From the NCBI RefSeq assembly GCF_000003605.2, contig NW_003116449.1, forward strand, positions 362,722 to 393,325: a stretch of 30,604 nt of DNA. Reading direction: 5' to 3'. This document shows, in pieces, positions 1-11,159 of the stretch. This DNA is from Saccoglossus kowalevskii. Taxonomy: Eukaryota > Hemichordata > Enteropneusta > Harrimaniidae. Numbering within the stretch: the stretch's first letter is position 1; every line of letters starts with the position of its first letter. The notes below the pieces were generated by a model, which saw nothing but the letters and a program-made list of their open reading frames with translations, searched no databases and had not been told where the DNA came from. Both the position numbers and the translations under genes were made by a program.

Positions 1-267
1 ATTATTGTGAGGTTCACATCTATTCAAGACAAATACACACATTATGCAAATCACACATGTCATAGGTTTGTCATTTCTAAAGTAAACCCAAAAAATAACA
101 ACTATATATATGTGGCGCTGTTTCTAGGCAGAAACTGTGTGATTATTTCTTGGTGTAGTATACAATACATTTAACAACTTTAAGTGTACATACATGACAA
201 TGTAAAACAATAATTGAACACGTATATGAATGGGTACATATATGAATGGTTAAGTCATGTGACTTAC

Positions 268-2603
268 CGTCATGGCATATATAGTATCCGTACTAATGGA
301 ATCTGTTAAATTTTTCAATATTGGTGACAAACCAAAGCTTACAGCTAAGAATAAACAGATTGTCTTCATGTCATCCATTCCTACAATATGAAAAACATAA
401 CAAATGTAGCTGCCAGAAAAATACATCAGATTTGTCTATCAAACATTTTGATCAATACCTGCAAACAATGAAAAATTATGTCTACCTGATCCAAAATTGA
501 TAAAAAAAAATGTAAAAAACTACATAAAAATGTGCAAAAAAGATACACCAACATTGTTGAGGGAAACTCTATGGGGGTCAAAGTGTTAATCGCTTTTAAA
601 AGTGAATTTCTAATATGCACACAGGCGAGATAAAATTTTTGTTTTAATAGGATTTTGAAGTTGGTTATATTTATACTAGTTTATACTGCCTCCAATGACA
701 CCATTGTTCCATAAATCTCACCTTTTTATATATTTCTTTATTAATTTTAGAAATACACCAAAACCAGCATTTTAGTTTGAAATGATGATCAAAAAATGCT
801 ATCTCATAAATTTCATTATTATATCTGTCACCTTATCTCGTAATTTTGTGGTTTTGCACGGGATATCTGCATCCTACCACAAGTGAATTTCAAATATCGA
901 ATGACTGCGATATTTCCAAACTGGTAGACATTTTTGAAAACAAGGTGCATTGTGAGAAAGTCTCACTAATTGTTACCGTGTTCAGTTTCATACAACACGG
1001 TTATTACAAAGATATTGGAAAGAATACACTCAGACAGTACACAGTTGCATCAACCTCTTATGTTATGTCTGTTAACTATTCAGTCAATAATCCTGCTGTA
1101 CCGCCTATGCACAAACTTTGCAATATTCTCATAATAACCATAGACAAGTACCCGAAAAAATTGAATATCGTACTTGTTCTGTCTTTTCTATTGCGTCGCC
1201 CATCTACAATGTCATGTAACAGATATCCAAAGACTGTCATGAGGGACCCAACAGTGAACAATAACTGCGGAGATAGGGTGCCTTCTTCCATGTAAATAAA
1301 TGTAACAATAAACAAACAAATACTGAAATGAAACACAGAAATAAAAATTATCATATTAAAATTGTGAAAACTACTTTTTTGGGGGTGATTCATTGTAAAA
1401 ATAAGGTTATTCCACATATAACTGCCAAGGAATTTATAATGAAAGTAAAATGAATGCACACATTCACGTTACAGTCAATACTGTGTCAAAGATCAAAACA
1501 CAATCAGTTCATAGTAACCACTATTTGGGCAGTCACAGTGTGATTTATATTTGTATATAAAGGCAACCTACCCAGCCACTTGTGGCCAGCAGCATCCATT
1601 TTGGCTTTATCACCTGTCTAATGCCATTCTCAACTCAAGACTCAATGATATACCATTACTTACCTACTGAGCTGCTGTGAGACAACTCCAGACTCAATGA
1701 TCACATTTTGTAGCTTGTAAGTTCGAGTATTCACTGAAACATAGAAATTATAAAAAGATTAACATATTCAATTGTGGTTGTACTACAGAACAGGGGCTAT
1801 GATTGTATAGAAAATATTCTTACTACAGAAAAAAATCATGTTTGCTACATATTCTGTAAATCCCAGAATGTTAAATTTAACTAAAGTGCAAAATTACCAA
1901 AATAACGCAACAAATAAGCCATGATTTTTGGATATGCCCTGTGTACACAAATTTGATGATGTAATCACATACGTCTGTCAGAGTTACATGTACATCAGTA
2001 ATTTGTAATAATCTGTCTCAAAATATTCAACTGTGAGCTAAATTTAATATCACCACTATGATGAAGAAAATAACATTATATATCGTTATTGCACATACAC
2101 CCCTCTAAAACATATTCAAGAGTTGGTTTAGCCCACAGTTGACAGACTAATCCAACATACTTAGGGGGGTCAGTCATTTTAAATCATGAGGGAATGGCAC
2201 GACGAGTGGATTTCTAGAGTGTGACCAGGGACCAGTGTAGTTTTTTTATTTATTGTATGTAGTGTCTTTTATTTGTACTTTTTTAATGCGTCAAATGTTT
2301 TTACTGTCACCACTTGCATTTAATTTTGTTTCTCGGTGTCTAGCTTGTCATTTCTCGCCATTACCATGAATTTAAATGGTTGACCCCTTAGTCCGTTAGT
2401 AGTACTGTGGGGTGTCCGCTGTGGGTGGGGCGGGCTTGGCTGGGCTTAGAAAATTTAACATTTGCGATTTTGGAAAGCCTCATTTTATGCATTTTACCAT
2501 TTTTCTTCATTTCGTCAAGAAAGGAGTCATCTACATAATTATCTGGAACACCTTGGTCTTCGTAGAGTACTTTCCTCCATTTCTTTCGCTCTTTGACTGT
2601 CAT
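268..2603 (-). CDS. PIGC: PIGC, GPI-GlcNAc transferase subunit C (N-terminal half, partial)
   Basis: Coding exons on the minus strand: 2603-2498, 1733-1664, 1322-1174 and 380-268. All have GT-AG junctions and the frame stays open for 146 codons. The remaining half (the family is about 300 aa) lies beyond the left edge. PIGC is a multi-pass ER membrane subunit of the complex that moves GlcNAc from UDP-GlcNAc to phosphatidylinositol, the first step of GPI-anchor synthesis. Family signatures are KVLYEDQGVPDNYVDDSFL (residues 11-29), a VVSQQL stretch near 52-57, YMEEG (69-73) and LSPILKNLTDSISTDTIYAM near 126-145, each close to vertebrate PIGC. Hydrophobic segments lie at about 60-69, 79-94 and 115-128. 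I start at the ATG at 2603; the frame stays open further upstream but only a GTG is seen there. The splices at 1174 and 380 rebuild the TRMDDMKT stretch, which supports them. Bases 1-267 are intron. The identification is by family recall; the exon structure is read directly. Confidence 0.93.
381..2497 (-). other. PIGC introns 1-3
   Basis: Three introns (2497-1734, 1663-1323, 1173-381) separate the visible PIGC exons. They are AT-rich. I see no RNA gene, no mobile element with clear ends and no convincing ORF. The long plus-strand ORF at 846-1295 only mirrors exon 3 and its flanks. Donors read GTAAAA, GTAAGT and GTACGA; the acceptors end in TTTCAG, TTTCAG and TTGTAG. Confidence 0.7.
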
Positions 2604-3183
2604 CGTGAATGGGTGAGGTGAATCTGGATTTCTGCTCAGCTTCGATAGTGGCGTCACCTGTCGGAATACATTTATCGTGTGATGACGGATTTGTCGGTCA
2701 AACGAAAAGAAAACAGTTTTCGATATTATGGTTAAAATGTGTCATCTTTGTCGCAACCTTGTTTTGTCACAAGCATCCCTGGGCGCAGACATTTTTAAAT
2801 TGGAAGTTTGCTGTTTCTTTCCTCTATGAATGGAGGAAAGACTATCATACACAAACAAACTCACACGTTTCTATTTGAGTGACGTCATACCTTGACAACA
2901 AGGGTAGTACTTGTAGTATTTTTTTAAAGGTAACCTGCGTTATATTCAGTCGTACAGGCGTGTTTTGTGATTTATCTGTCGTTAATTCTAAATTTGGCTA
3001 TTTATAAAGGACTGAAAAGTCTTCCGGCCAGTGTGCCGCCGAGGGATCGGCGTGATTGTCGCGATATCCGCGGAAGAATCGATCGCGTACGTACGGGAGT
3101 TTCCGAACGCGTACGGCGATAGGGGTGTTTTGAGGACATCAAATTTTCCAAGTGAAGCGGTGTGAAATACCAAAAACACCAGT
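2604..3183. promoter_or_regulatory. Putative bidirectional PIGC/CFAP157 promoter
   Basis: The 580 bp between the divergent PIGC (2603) and CFAP157 (3184) start codons must hold both 5' UTRs and probably both promoters. Seen: a perfect CRE palindrome TGACGTCA at 2880-2887, and a CpG-rich stretch at about 3030-3115 with several CG-containing 6-mers (cgcgat, cgatcg, gtacgt), set in an AT-rich background. I see no clear TATA box. A ciliary gene such as CFAP157 would be expected to carry an RFX X-box, but I found no clean match. Transcription start sites cannot be placed from the sequence. Confidence 0.6.
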
Positions 3184-6100
3184 ATGCCACCAAAAAAGAA
3201 GGGAGGTAAGAAGAAGGGTAAGAAAAGTGGGAAGAAGAGTGGAAAGAAGTCTGCTAGGTCTTCCTCAGACTCGCCAGGAGAGAGTTTATCCGAGTTGAGC
3301 AAAGAGTTCTTCCTGATCCAGATACGAGATTTGGAGGCGAGATTGGCCAGGTTTGTTGTTGTTTTTTCAACTCCTTCTTTTTTACATACCGTGATACGTA
3401 TGTCCAATGTCACTATTCTGTATATGGGATGTCGTTTGTGTTTATATGTAATTTCATAAAATCATCCATATTATGTATATATGCACTTTATGTTTGATTA
3501 TCCCTCTGAACTTTTTATCATATATGTACATAAATAAATATTAGTAAAATGAAAATATAATATTATTTATACCTCGTAAATAATTTGAACATAGAAATGC
3601 ACAATAAATAGAAAATTAGTGTGAAAATAATGATTTATAATCACAATCTGCTTCATTTTTATTATTTTATTTTTTTAAATTAGAGTGTGGTTATTAATCA
3701 TATAAATATAACATACATGTATACATGCACATAGTGACATTACATTCCATACAAATCATTGAAATATAAATGTTCTTGATTACAATTTATATATAAATTC
3801 CATTTCATTCATTTATTAAATACATTACCAAATGTATTTGTGACTTTTATTGGAAACTGTTGTCTCGCTTTGCCTAAGATGTTTGACAACAGGCTGGATA
3901 TTGGGCAATATCACCTGGCTGACCACAGTATCCACAGGTTGGGCATTATATCTGTTATCCAAACATTGGAAAATACTTCTAGTAGGCTAACTGTGGGGCA
4001 GGCAGTATCCCTAGACTGACCACAATATCCTCAGACTAAGCTTTATAAGCTGACTGTTGACTGACCATAATATCCCAAGGCTGACCACAGTATTTCTAGG
4101 CAACACAGTTATTACATGTATATATCTACCAGTATGAACCTTTGACAATCCCATAAGCTTAATTTCTACCTCAGAACTGTGTCCGCCAATTATTGCAGCA
4201 CTATCATGCATCATTCAAAATGGCGTCTTCACGGCAAGACAATTACAACACACCAATGTAATGTAATAGCAAATACACATTTCATTTTTGTTTTTTGTTT
4301 TTATTTACTTCAGATACCAGAAAAAATGTGACGAGTTGGAAGTTGGGAGCACTAAATTCAAAGCCCAGTATGATCAGATGGCCCATGATAAGAAAGAAAT
4401 TGTTACATTCCTTAAGAAACAGCTGGAGCAGCGTAGTGACGAAATTGCAGACTTAAATGATAGACTTGTTGGTCTTCAGCAGGCGAAGGATGCTGAGAAG
4501 GATGCATACGAGCATCAGCTTACGCAACTTAGGACAGAATTCCAGGAAACCAAGGATCAGCTCACATCAGAAAATATGATTTTAGGTGAGATTGCCATTC
4601 CCTCATTTCGATCTCAGAGTTCATGCTGTGCAAGTGTTTCATCTCCAACTTACAACATACATGAACTAAATCTATCATATTGAAAATTGGGAATTATTGT
4701 TAGCGCCTATTAGTTTGATTTATCCATTTTTTAAAAACTAACGAAGCACTTTCACTGTCTATCATCCCCATTTTTTCATTTGCTGATTTCTACTCGAAAA
4801 CGCACCTTAATTTGAGATATGTTATGTGTTCATTATATCAGGAAATTCATTATAAAGGTGTTCATTATATTGAGGTTACAGTGTATCTGGCAATGGCCCT
4901 GTATACATGTAGTTACTGTATTTACTCTAACAGTAAATTATGTGGTTTAAGGTTATGTAAATGACCAAGTCCTGATATCACAGTCATGAGTCGGGCAGTA
5001 TGATAGTTGTATTAACCAATACGTAACCTTATAAAGTTATACATCTTTTTTTTTTGCTTGTATTAATAATTTAATGAGAGATTACAGGTAAAAAGTGACA
5101 AAGAGAAATGTTTTGCATTCATTGACAGATTTCTATCACGTGTGTTACTGCATCTAATGTAAACAAACTGTGAAGTCAATTACTGTAAAATATTTGTATG
5201 GAGTTTATTTTCACTGATTTTTGGCAAGTTGAATGTAAAATATTGGTATATTCACTGGATTTTATTTTTGCTGAATCACTCCTTCAGTGAAAATAGTGAA
5301 AATTAATTCCAAGTGAAAATAAAATATTTGACAGTACTTTGAATGTGTTCAATGTTAGTGACATAGTTTTCCCCATATAAAGGACACATTGAATGGCAGA
5401 ACAAGTACAGATACAGTTTGAGACAAATGTAGTACAAAGTTTTACAAAACAAGAAATTACATTGTTTTTGCTGCTAGATGTATGTTTCAATATTTTCAAT
5501 ATTTGAATGATATGCAATAAATGACAATTTTGGTTTCTGTGCATTTCTGTATCCATGACTAATGTCTGTTCTTTGTGTCACTCTAAGTGCTTTATGTAAC
5601 AAAGTTTCCAAACTCCATTTCAGGTGGCAAACTAGCTTCACTTGAAGAATTTAAAGTCCAGAAAGAGGACTTGATGGCAAAATTTGCGCAGATGGAAGAA
5701 GAATTAGAACAGCAGAAAAGAGAACATAAAGATGTGATATATGACTTAGAAAGGAAAGCTGTTGTAGACAAAGACAGGTGAGTAGAAGCCAAAGTGATAC
5801 ATTCATAAATAGATCATAGAACTTAATTTTAAAAAATGAATGATTAATGAACAGTCCTGCTTAAATATGCTTGAATAAATAAAACAATGATAATTAAACA
5901 GGCTTCTAATTTTATTTGTTTCAAAAAATCTTATGTTTTTATTTGGCCAGTTTTCCAACTACAATATTTGTATATACATTTAAGTTTTTAAATATATTTT
6001 AATATTTCGCCATATGATGCATATTCATTGTTTGCATGGTAAAATTTTAATCTAGTTCTCTAAAAACAAGTTTGGTGCAGCATTTTAAAATTTTTCTGTC

Positions 6101-9100
6101 ATTGCTTTGTTTATTTTTAGACCAAATGGATTTAATTTCTCCATTGGCACAGATCAAAAACATTTTTTGGAAAAATATCAAGCATTTGTTGTTGTTGTGA
6201 AAGGTGACAAAGAGTTGAGCAGGGTTAAAGAGACAGATTCTAATATTTGTTATAATTTATCACGAAATTATTTGTGAATTTACTGTTTCCAATGAGATTT
6301 TCTCTCCCATAAAACGTCATGTACTTGAATTTTTCCTATACTTCCCTGGTTTTAAGGTTAAAGAAAGAAATGGTGCAAAGGGTCAACCAAGTTGCCGCAG
6401 AGTTTCGAAAGGTGTCAAATAAACAGATGGCTGACACGACAAAAAGAACGATACGAGAGAACGTCAGTATCAATGCACAACTGGCCAAAATGTCCGACAA
6501 GACCTTGGAGTTGATTCAAGAAAATGATGAACTCAAAGCTAAAGAGAGGAAAAGTAGACAGCATATTGATATGCTGGAAGTAAATGAGAAAGAACTTGCC
6601 AAGAAAAACCATAGTAACCAAAAGGTTTGTATTTAAATGATTCCTAACAGTAATTATGTCTTAATTTTTGTGTGACAAGACAAAGTGACATATCATCTTC
6701 TTTAATTTCTCTTTGTTTCTCACTCGATTTGATGTTTTTTTTTCTTACTTTATTTGGAGTAATCTTACATAATGTAAGATCATTTATTTTAACTCAAAAG
6801 ACTTTTCAGGTGCTTTGTATGCAATTTATTTTCACTGACTTTTGATGAGTTGAATGTAATTCATAGGAAAATATGTATATTCGCTGGATTTTATTTTCAC
6901 AGGAATTATTCCTTCAGCGAAAATAGCGAAAATTATTAATTCCAAGCAAAAATAACATATTTCACAGTATGTTAACAATCTCTGGTGCTTGAAATTTTTA
7001 TGAAATTTTATTATTCACTGTAATTCCATCAAGGTCTCAACCTACAATAAAATTCTTCACACTATTTTACACATAGAACTAATCTGTCAAGTACCAACAT
7101 TTTATAAAATTAAATATCAAATAGTATACAGCGTCATTCGCAATCGAACAATTTGTCCAGAGTATACATGAACCAGATTTATTGTTAGGGTTCAGTGTAA
7201 ACCCTACAGGTAACAATTAAATGAACAGCGAAAAAATTGAAAAAATGGTGAAAGCTGCTAGAACCAATATATATAAAAAATAGTACATGTAGTAGGTAAT
7301 TGAAGTTCTTGTTAATAATTTAATATAACCAGAAGAATCAGACAATAGCCTTTCATCAAATATAATAATTATATTTATATATATGTAATATTCATATCTA
7401 TTATTTAGAAATGATTACTTTGCCTGGAAAATCTGGCTATATGTAATAATTACAAAAGACTATGATTACTTACTACCATTTTCTATATCACATACTATCC
7501 ATTGGTGTCTAGGTGTAATACTATGAGCCTATCACAAATATATAAACATTTTTGTTTTGGGAATTTTTTTTATTCACGATCTAAAAATAAACACAGAGTT
7601 ACACTGAGACATTGCGCTAACTGCATGTGTACTTGGAATTTCTCTATATTTTCTCCACAACAACTGATATATAACTGCATGTGAAATTGTTTTTTGCCTT
7701 CATCCATGTTTTTGTTTTGCCAATATAAACAGGAATAGATAATACAACATGTATTTTATAATACTTGCTCAACACATTTTCCATCCCTTGTAAAGGCAGA
7801 TACATTATTTTGTTTATATTAAAGCGGGGGATGCGTCACCTGCGCATACGTCAGATGACCATAGCGTGTCAATGTTTGTAACAGTGTATATTGTTATACT
7901 ATAGGTCATCAGAATGCTGACTGAGAAAGCCAAACAACAAGAAGCCATGCTAGCAGAATATGACATAAGGGAACAGGAATACCAAGAACTTGAGACTGAG
8001 CTAATGTTGCTACGGCAACAATCAGAATCCTTACGAGAGGAGCTTGGGAAGATTAGTCAGGAGTATGAACAGCAGGAGGAACTTCTTGAGAAGACAGTCA
8101 TGACGAAGGAAGAGATAGAAAAGAATAAACAAAAGTTGGATAAAATTCTCCAAGAGGCTGCACACTCGCTGAAAATCATACTTACAGTAAGTGATACCAA
8201 GAAAGTTACACTCTTAGAGATTTAAGAAAAAATAATTGAGTAATATGAGATAATTTCTAACCAACACCTAATATTTCCCTCAATAATAACGGTATATCAT
8301 TTTACATATTTTGAGTATAGTTTCTTATTTCCTGTTTCCGTCCGTGACATCTCTAACATTTTCTCAGAAATTGTGCAGCAGATATTGATGAAACTTGGCA
8401 GGTTGATGAACAAGTCTCTGTCGAATATGCACATAATTTTTTTTCCAGATCTGAAAATTCTAAGTGGGTCTTTTTCATGATTTTCATCCAAAATTACCTC
8501 TCCCTACAACACTGAGAGAACAACTGAGCATGCTCAGAATAAATTATTAGCTTAGATTGTAATGCTGGGGTTTTCATTGATCTGAATCAGTGACAGAAAT
8601 AGATTTTGTTTGGTTTTATGAAAAATTAATGCTGAAATTTTGAAAAAAATGGTCAGAAATGTTGTTGTATATTATATCTTTAAACTGTAAAAATTGCATT
8701 CCATTATAAAAAGCCATCACTGAAATACTGGGTGACAAAGTTAAAGATCAGTGGAAACACTTTGCAGTTACTGTTTATGAATCTTGGCCAGGCACGTTGA
8801 CACATGTGGTCTAAATATAGCTTCAGTTGTCATTACAAATCTCACTGGAAACTGTAAAGGGGTCTCAGGGCTACATTTTGTTGAGAATTATAGTGGTGAT
8901 ACTGAAACAAACTCAGGTCCTGGTAATATACAAAGACCTGAATTAACAAAGAAGTCAAGTTGTTCATCAAGGTTTACTCAGATTTATGAATGCAGTTTCT
9001 TGAGACATACCGTAGTTTGGTTGCACTTGTGTATTCTGAGATTTTGGACATGGGTCAATGGATGTTATCAGTACAATACTAGATTAAGGGAAATCATTTT

Positions 9101-11056
9101 ATGATGAATTGTGCCCACATAGAGTACATTAATTTAACTGTTTGCAGATGTTTATTGAAACCTCACATGATGTATTTACATTACGGATAACTTTCATTTC
9201 CAGTCTAACGACGCAGAAGAGGAGTCAGCTGATCCTGATTATGATGACATATCAGCTAGGGACAGTATGCTGGAGAATCTGCTAGTGATATTGAACAGTG
9301 CAGCAGCCATAGGTGTGGGACCGCCACCTTCAGATTTTAGAATAGTTAAAGAGCCAACATACAGGAAGAGTGCTAGTCCAATGCCTGGTAGTGGAAGGGG
9401 AATTAAACGAGGGTAAGCAGCTACAAATTATCACACATAAATTCCAAAAGTCTGAGAGGATAGAGTTTAAATGGATGTCACTTAAGTTTCACATCATGTA
9501 ATTGTGTGTCACAGATGGCTATTTGTTCATTTCCTTCATGTACACGTTCATTTGGGGCAAGATAAAAATGCATGAATCTAAAGTATAAGCACATAACAAA
9601 TTCTGATATGATGAAAAAAAAAAGGAAAAATCAAATGAGAGTAAAAATTATCGCATGCGTAGAGACTAGTGCATTTGTAGTTAATTGTACATTGAACAGA
9701 GAAGCGAACTGAGGGTTCTTTTTAGGTGTAGGTTATTGTGAATCACCTGCAACATTTAAAAAACCAAGATACACAATTTAATTTTTACACTATTTACACA
9801 GATATTATACGAAAAAATTATTTTTGGTGAGTTTCTGTGATAATATTGTGAAATGAAAACAGTTTACAATTGTTGTTAAATTTTTGTTCTTTGATAACTT
9901 TACAGATCAGCTCCATTATCACCCATCGCCCGTGGTCAGGGATCTCTTCCACATTATAAGCTAGGTGATCTAGGACTCGTACCCAGACCTAGGGATATTG
10001 TACTGTCATCAAATACGACTAGGGCATTATCACCAACTAGCAAACTGAATAGGCTTCGTGGAGTCAAGACTAGGTCTGTTGGGGTACAGACTGCCAGTGG
10101 GCCTAAGGTATGCACAGTTGACTTTCCTATAAGATTGAACCAGTAGATTATACTACTTTTATTACTGTAAACTACTTTATTTTAGCTGGAATTAATTTTC
10201 GCTGTTAGGTGTTTTGTATGGAATTTATTTATTTATGGATTTTTGACCAGTTGAATCTAAGATGTAGGAAAATAGGTATATTCGCTGAAGGAATGATTCA
10301 GTGAAAATAGAGAAAATTAATTCCAAGCGAAATTAAAGTATTTCACAGTATTTCATAAAGGAAGATTGTTGTCACGCCATGTGTTGTTCAATATGGGGCC
10401 GATAGTGACGAATACGATGCATGTAAAATACATTTAAATTTGAACACACACTGCGCAATGACCACCGTCCTTTATGAAGTGTGAAGCTACTTTTTTTGGT
10501 ACGTCTTTTACTGGTGTAATCAGTTGATTTTTATTGATCGGCAAACGTCTTTATTGTGCAAAAAATTATTATTTAATCACAACTCATGTCTTTTGTTATG
10601 TTTATAGCATAACTTTTCTTAGTCATAGTAATTTAGTAAAGCGTGAGGCAGACCTTTGGCACCTTTTTAGGAAAAATCAAGTGACTACACTAGCCCTTAT
10701 TATTAAACGTGATAATTGTGTTTGTTAAAAATACATACATGTATATGTGTGAAATACATTTTAAATTCTCACTGCTGTGTCAAGTCAGTGGTCTATAGAT
10801 TTCTAGCTCTCATTACACAATATTGACTGCTGAGAATATGTGTTCCCATTGGAGTGTTTTGCGTATCTTTCTTTATGAACACTTAGATTGTAACCTATGA
10901 TCCATGATTTTTATTTTTCAGTCAGTATTTTATGCTGATCAGCTACTGTCCCAAGTTCCATCCGATACGCGTGCTACATTAGTGCAGGAATTCAAAGTAA
11001 AAGACCGGAGTTTAGGACCTGTGCTGGTGAAAGGAAAGAAAGTAGTAGCACATTGA
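3184..11056 (+). CDS. CFAP157: CFAP157, cilia- and flagella-associated protein 157 (complete)
   Basis: Eight coding exons: 3184-3350, 4314-4585, 5624-5777, 6357-6624, 7905-8186, 9204-9412, 9906-10107 and 10922-11056 (stop TGA). All have GT-AG introns and the frame is continuous, giving 562 aa; human CFAP157 is about 520. The protein opens with a very basic Lys/Gly/Ser tract (residues 1-25), then a long coiled coil (about 40-380) and an acidic patch ([15 protein letters not shown], 382-396). A Ser/Pro/Arg-rich tail follows. Landmarks shared with vertebrate CFAP157 are [19 protein letters not shown] (42-60), [24 protein letters not shown] across the exon 2/3 splice, KDRLKKE across exon 3/4 and GDLGLVPR (471-478). 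The family is FOXJ1-dependent and localises to basal bodies and axonemes in motile cilia and sperm; that role is inferred from homology. The start ATG sits in CAGTATGCC and begins the Lys-rich head typical of the family. The gene lies head-to-head with PIGC and tail-to-tail with NMRAL1. Confidence 0.95.
3351..4313 (+). other. CFAP157 intron 1 with degenerate ~20-bp repeats
   Basis: A very AT-rich intron. Between about 3890 and 4110, several loosely spaced copies of a word like ctgaccacagtatcc recur (near 3919, 4015, 4060 and 4080, with weaker ones between). This looks like a decayed short tandem or dispersed repeat. No ORF with plausible coding character lies in the intron. Confidence 0.45.
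5181..5336. mobile_element. MITE family A, copy 1 (CFAP157 intron 2)
   Basis: A 156-bp element that starts TACTGTAAAATATTTG and ends AAAATATTTGACAGTA, so the ends are imperfect terminal inverted repeats. Internally, tcactggattttatttttgc and cttcagtgaaaatagtgaaa form a second inverted pair. It has no coding capacity. Related copies are at about 6808-6967, 10163-10350 and 23538-23682. A non-autonomous DNA transposon is the best reading; I cannot assign the superfamily. Confidence 0.65.
6808..6967. mobile_element. MITE family A, copy 2, left end damaged (CFAP157 intron 4)
   Basis: This aligns to the other family A copies from the internal word ggtgctttgtatgcaattta through to the right end TATTTCACAGTA. 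The left terminal repeat is missing or diverged. The internal pair, tattcgctggattttatttt against ccttcagcgaaaatagcgaa, is better preserved here than in copy 1. Confidence 0.55.
7821..7882. mobile_element. Half MITE of family C next to the exon 5 acceptor
   Basis: About 62 bp starting AAAGCGGGGGATGCGTCACC, closely matching the left 61-63 bp of the complete element at 17880-18041, including the shared words CACCTGCGCAT and CGTCAGATG and a shared ATAGCGT. The right half is absent. It stops about 22 bp before the CFAP157 exon 5 acceptor AG (7903-7904), so it probably supplies part of the 3' end of the intron. Confidence 0.6.
8187..9203 (+). other. CFAP157 intron 5 with a possible retroelement scrap
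   Basis: A non-coding intron. A stretch at about 8784-9104 is open on the plus strand and contains [11 protein letters not shown], which resembles the 2A-like DxExNPGP motif near the N-terminus of some LINE proteins (core at 8898-8921). The segment at about 8310-8500 (containing gatgaaacttggcaggttga) has the look of a dispersed invertebrate repeat, but I cannot define its ends. Confidence 0.35.
10163..10350. mobile_element. MITE family A, copy 3, longest copy (CFAP157 intron 7)
   Basis: A 188-bp element from TACTGTAAACTACTTTATTT to AAAGTATTTCACAGTA. It keeps both terminal inverted repeats and an extra left segment (tagctggaattaattttcgc) that copies 1 and 2 lack, so it is the best of the four for describing the full-length form. 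It abuts a second, different inverted-repeat element at 10352. Confidence 0.65.
10352..10478. mobile_element. MITE family B, copy 1 (CFAP157 intron 7)
   Basis: A 127-bp non-coding element with inverted ends. The left is ttcataaaggaagattgttg; the right, reverse-complemented, is ttcataaaggacggtggtca. A diverged relative lies at about 28090-28200 in the MAM gene. It directly follows family A copy 3, so one may have inserted at the edge of the other. Confidence 0.55.
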
Positions 11057-11135
11057 GGCGAGATTCCATTCATTGTTAGACAGTCCAAAATCCCAAACAG
11101 ACCATAAATATTGTGTGCAGAGAGCAGACTTTTAT

Positions 11136-11145
11136 AATAAATAAA
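11136..11145 (+). promoter_or_regulatory. Overlapping poly(A) signals for CFAP157
   Basis: Two overlapping AATAAA hexamers (11136-11141 and 11140-11145) begin 80 bp after the CFAP157 stop codon, a normal position for 3' end formation. Another AATAAA near 13256 could serve a longer 3' UTR. Confidence 0.6.
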
Positions 11146-11159
11146 ATTGATGCCATCCA

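Larger units (their letters stand above)
6625..7904 (+). other. CFAP157 intron 4
   Basis: An AT-rich intron holding the damaged family A element at 6808-6967 and the family C half-element at 7821-7882. A short imperfect hairpin lies near 7181-7216 (ttgttagggtt facing aaccctacaggtaacaa). Nothing else is recognisable. The ORF at 7502-7684 has no coding features. Confidence 0.6.

Noticed and set aside
846-1295. 149-aa plus-strand ORF
   Set aside because: It overlaps PIGC exon 3 and its flanks on the opposite strand and shows no domain; it is a shadow of the real exon.
2700-2960. Candidate RFX X-box upstream of CFAP157 (for example gtcatctttgtcgcaac near 2739, and the cttgacaacaag area near 2890)
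   Set aside because: The half-site spacing or bases depart from the X-box consensus; I could not find a clean match.
7181-7216. TTAGGG-like inverted repeat (ttagggtt ... aaccctac), possible interstitial telomere scrap
   Set aside because: Only one unit on each side; a chance hairpin in an AT-rich intron is more likely.
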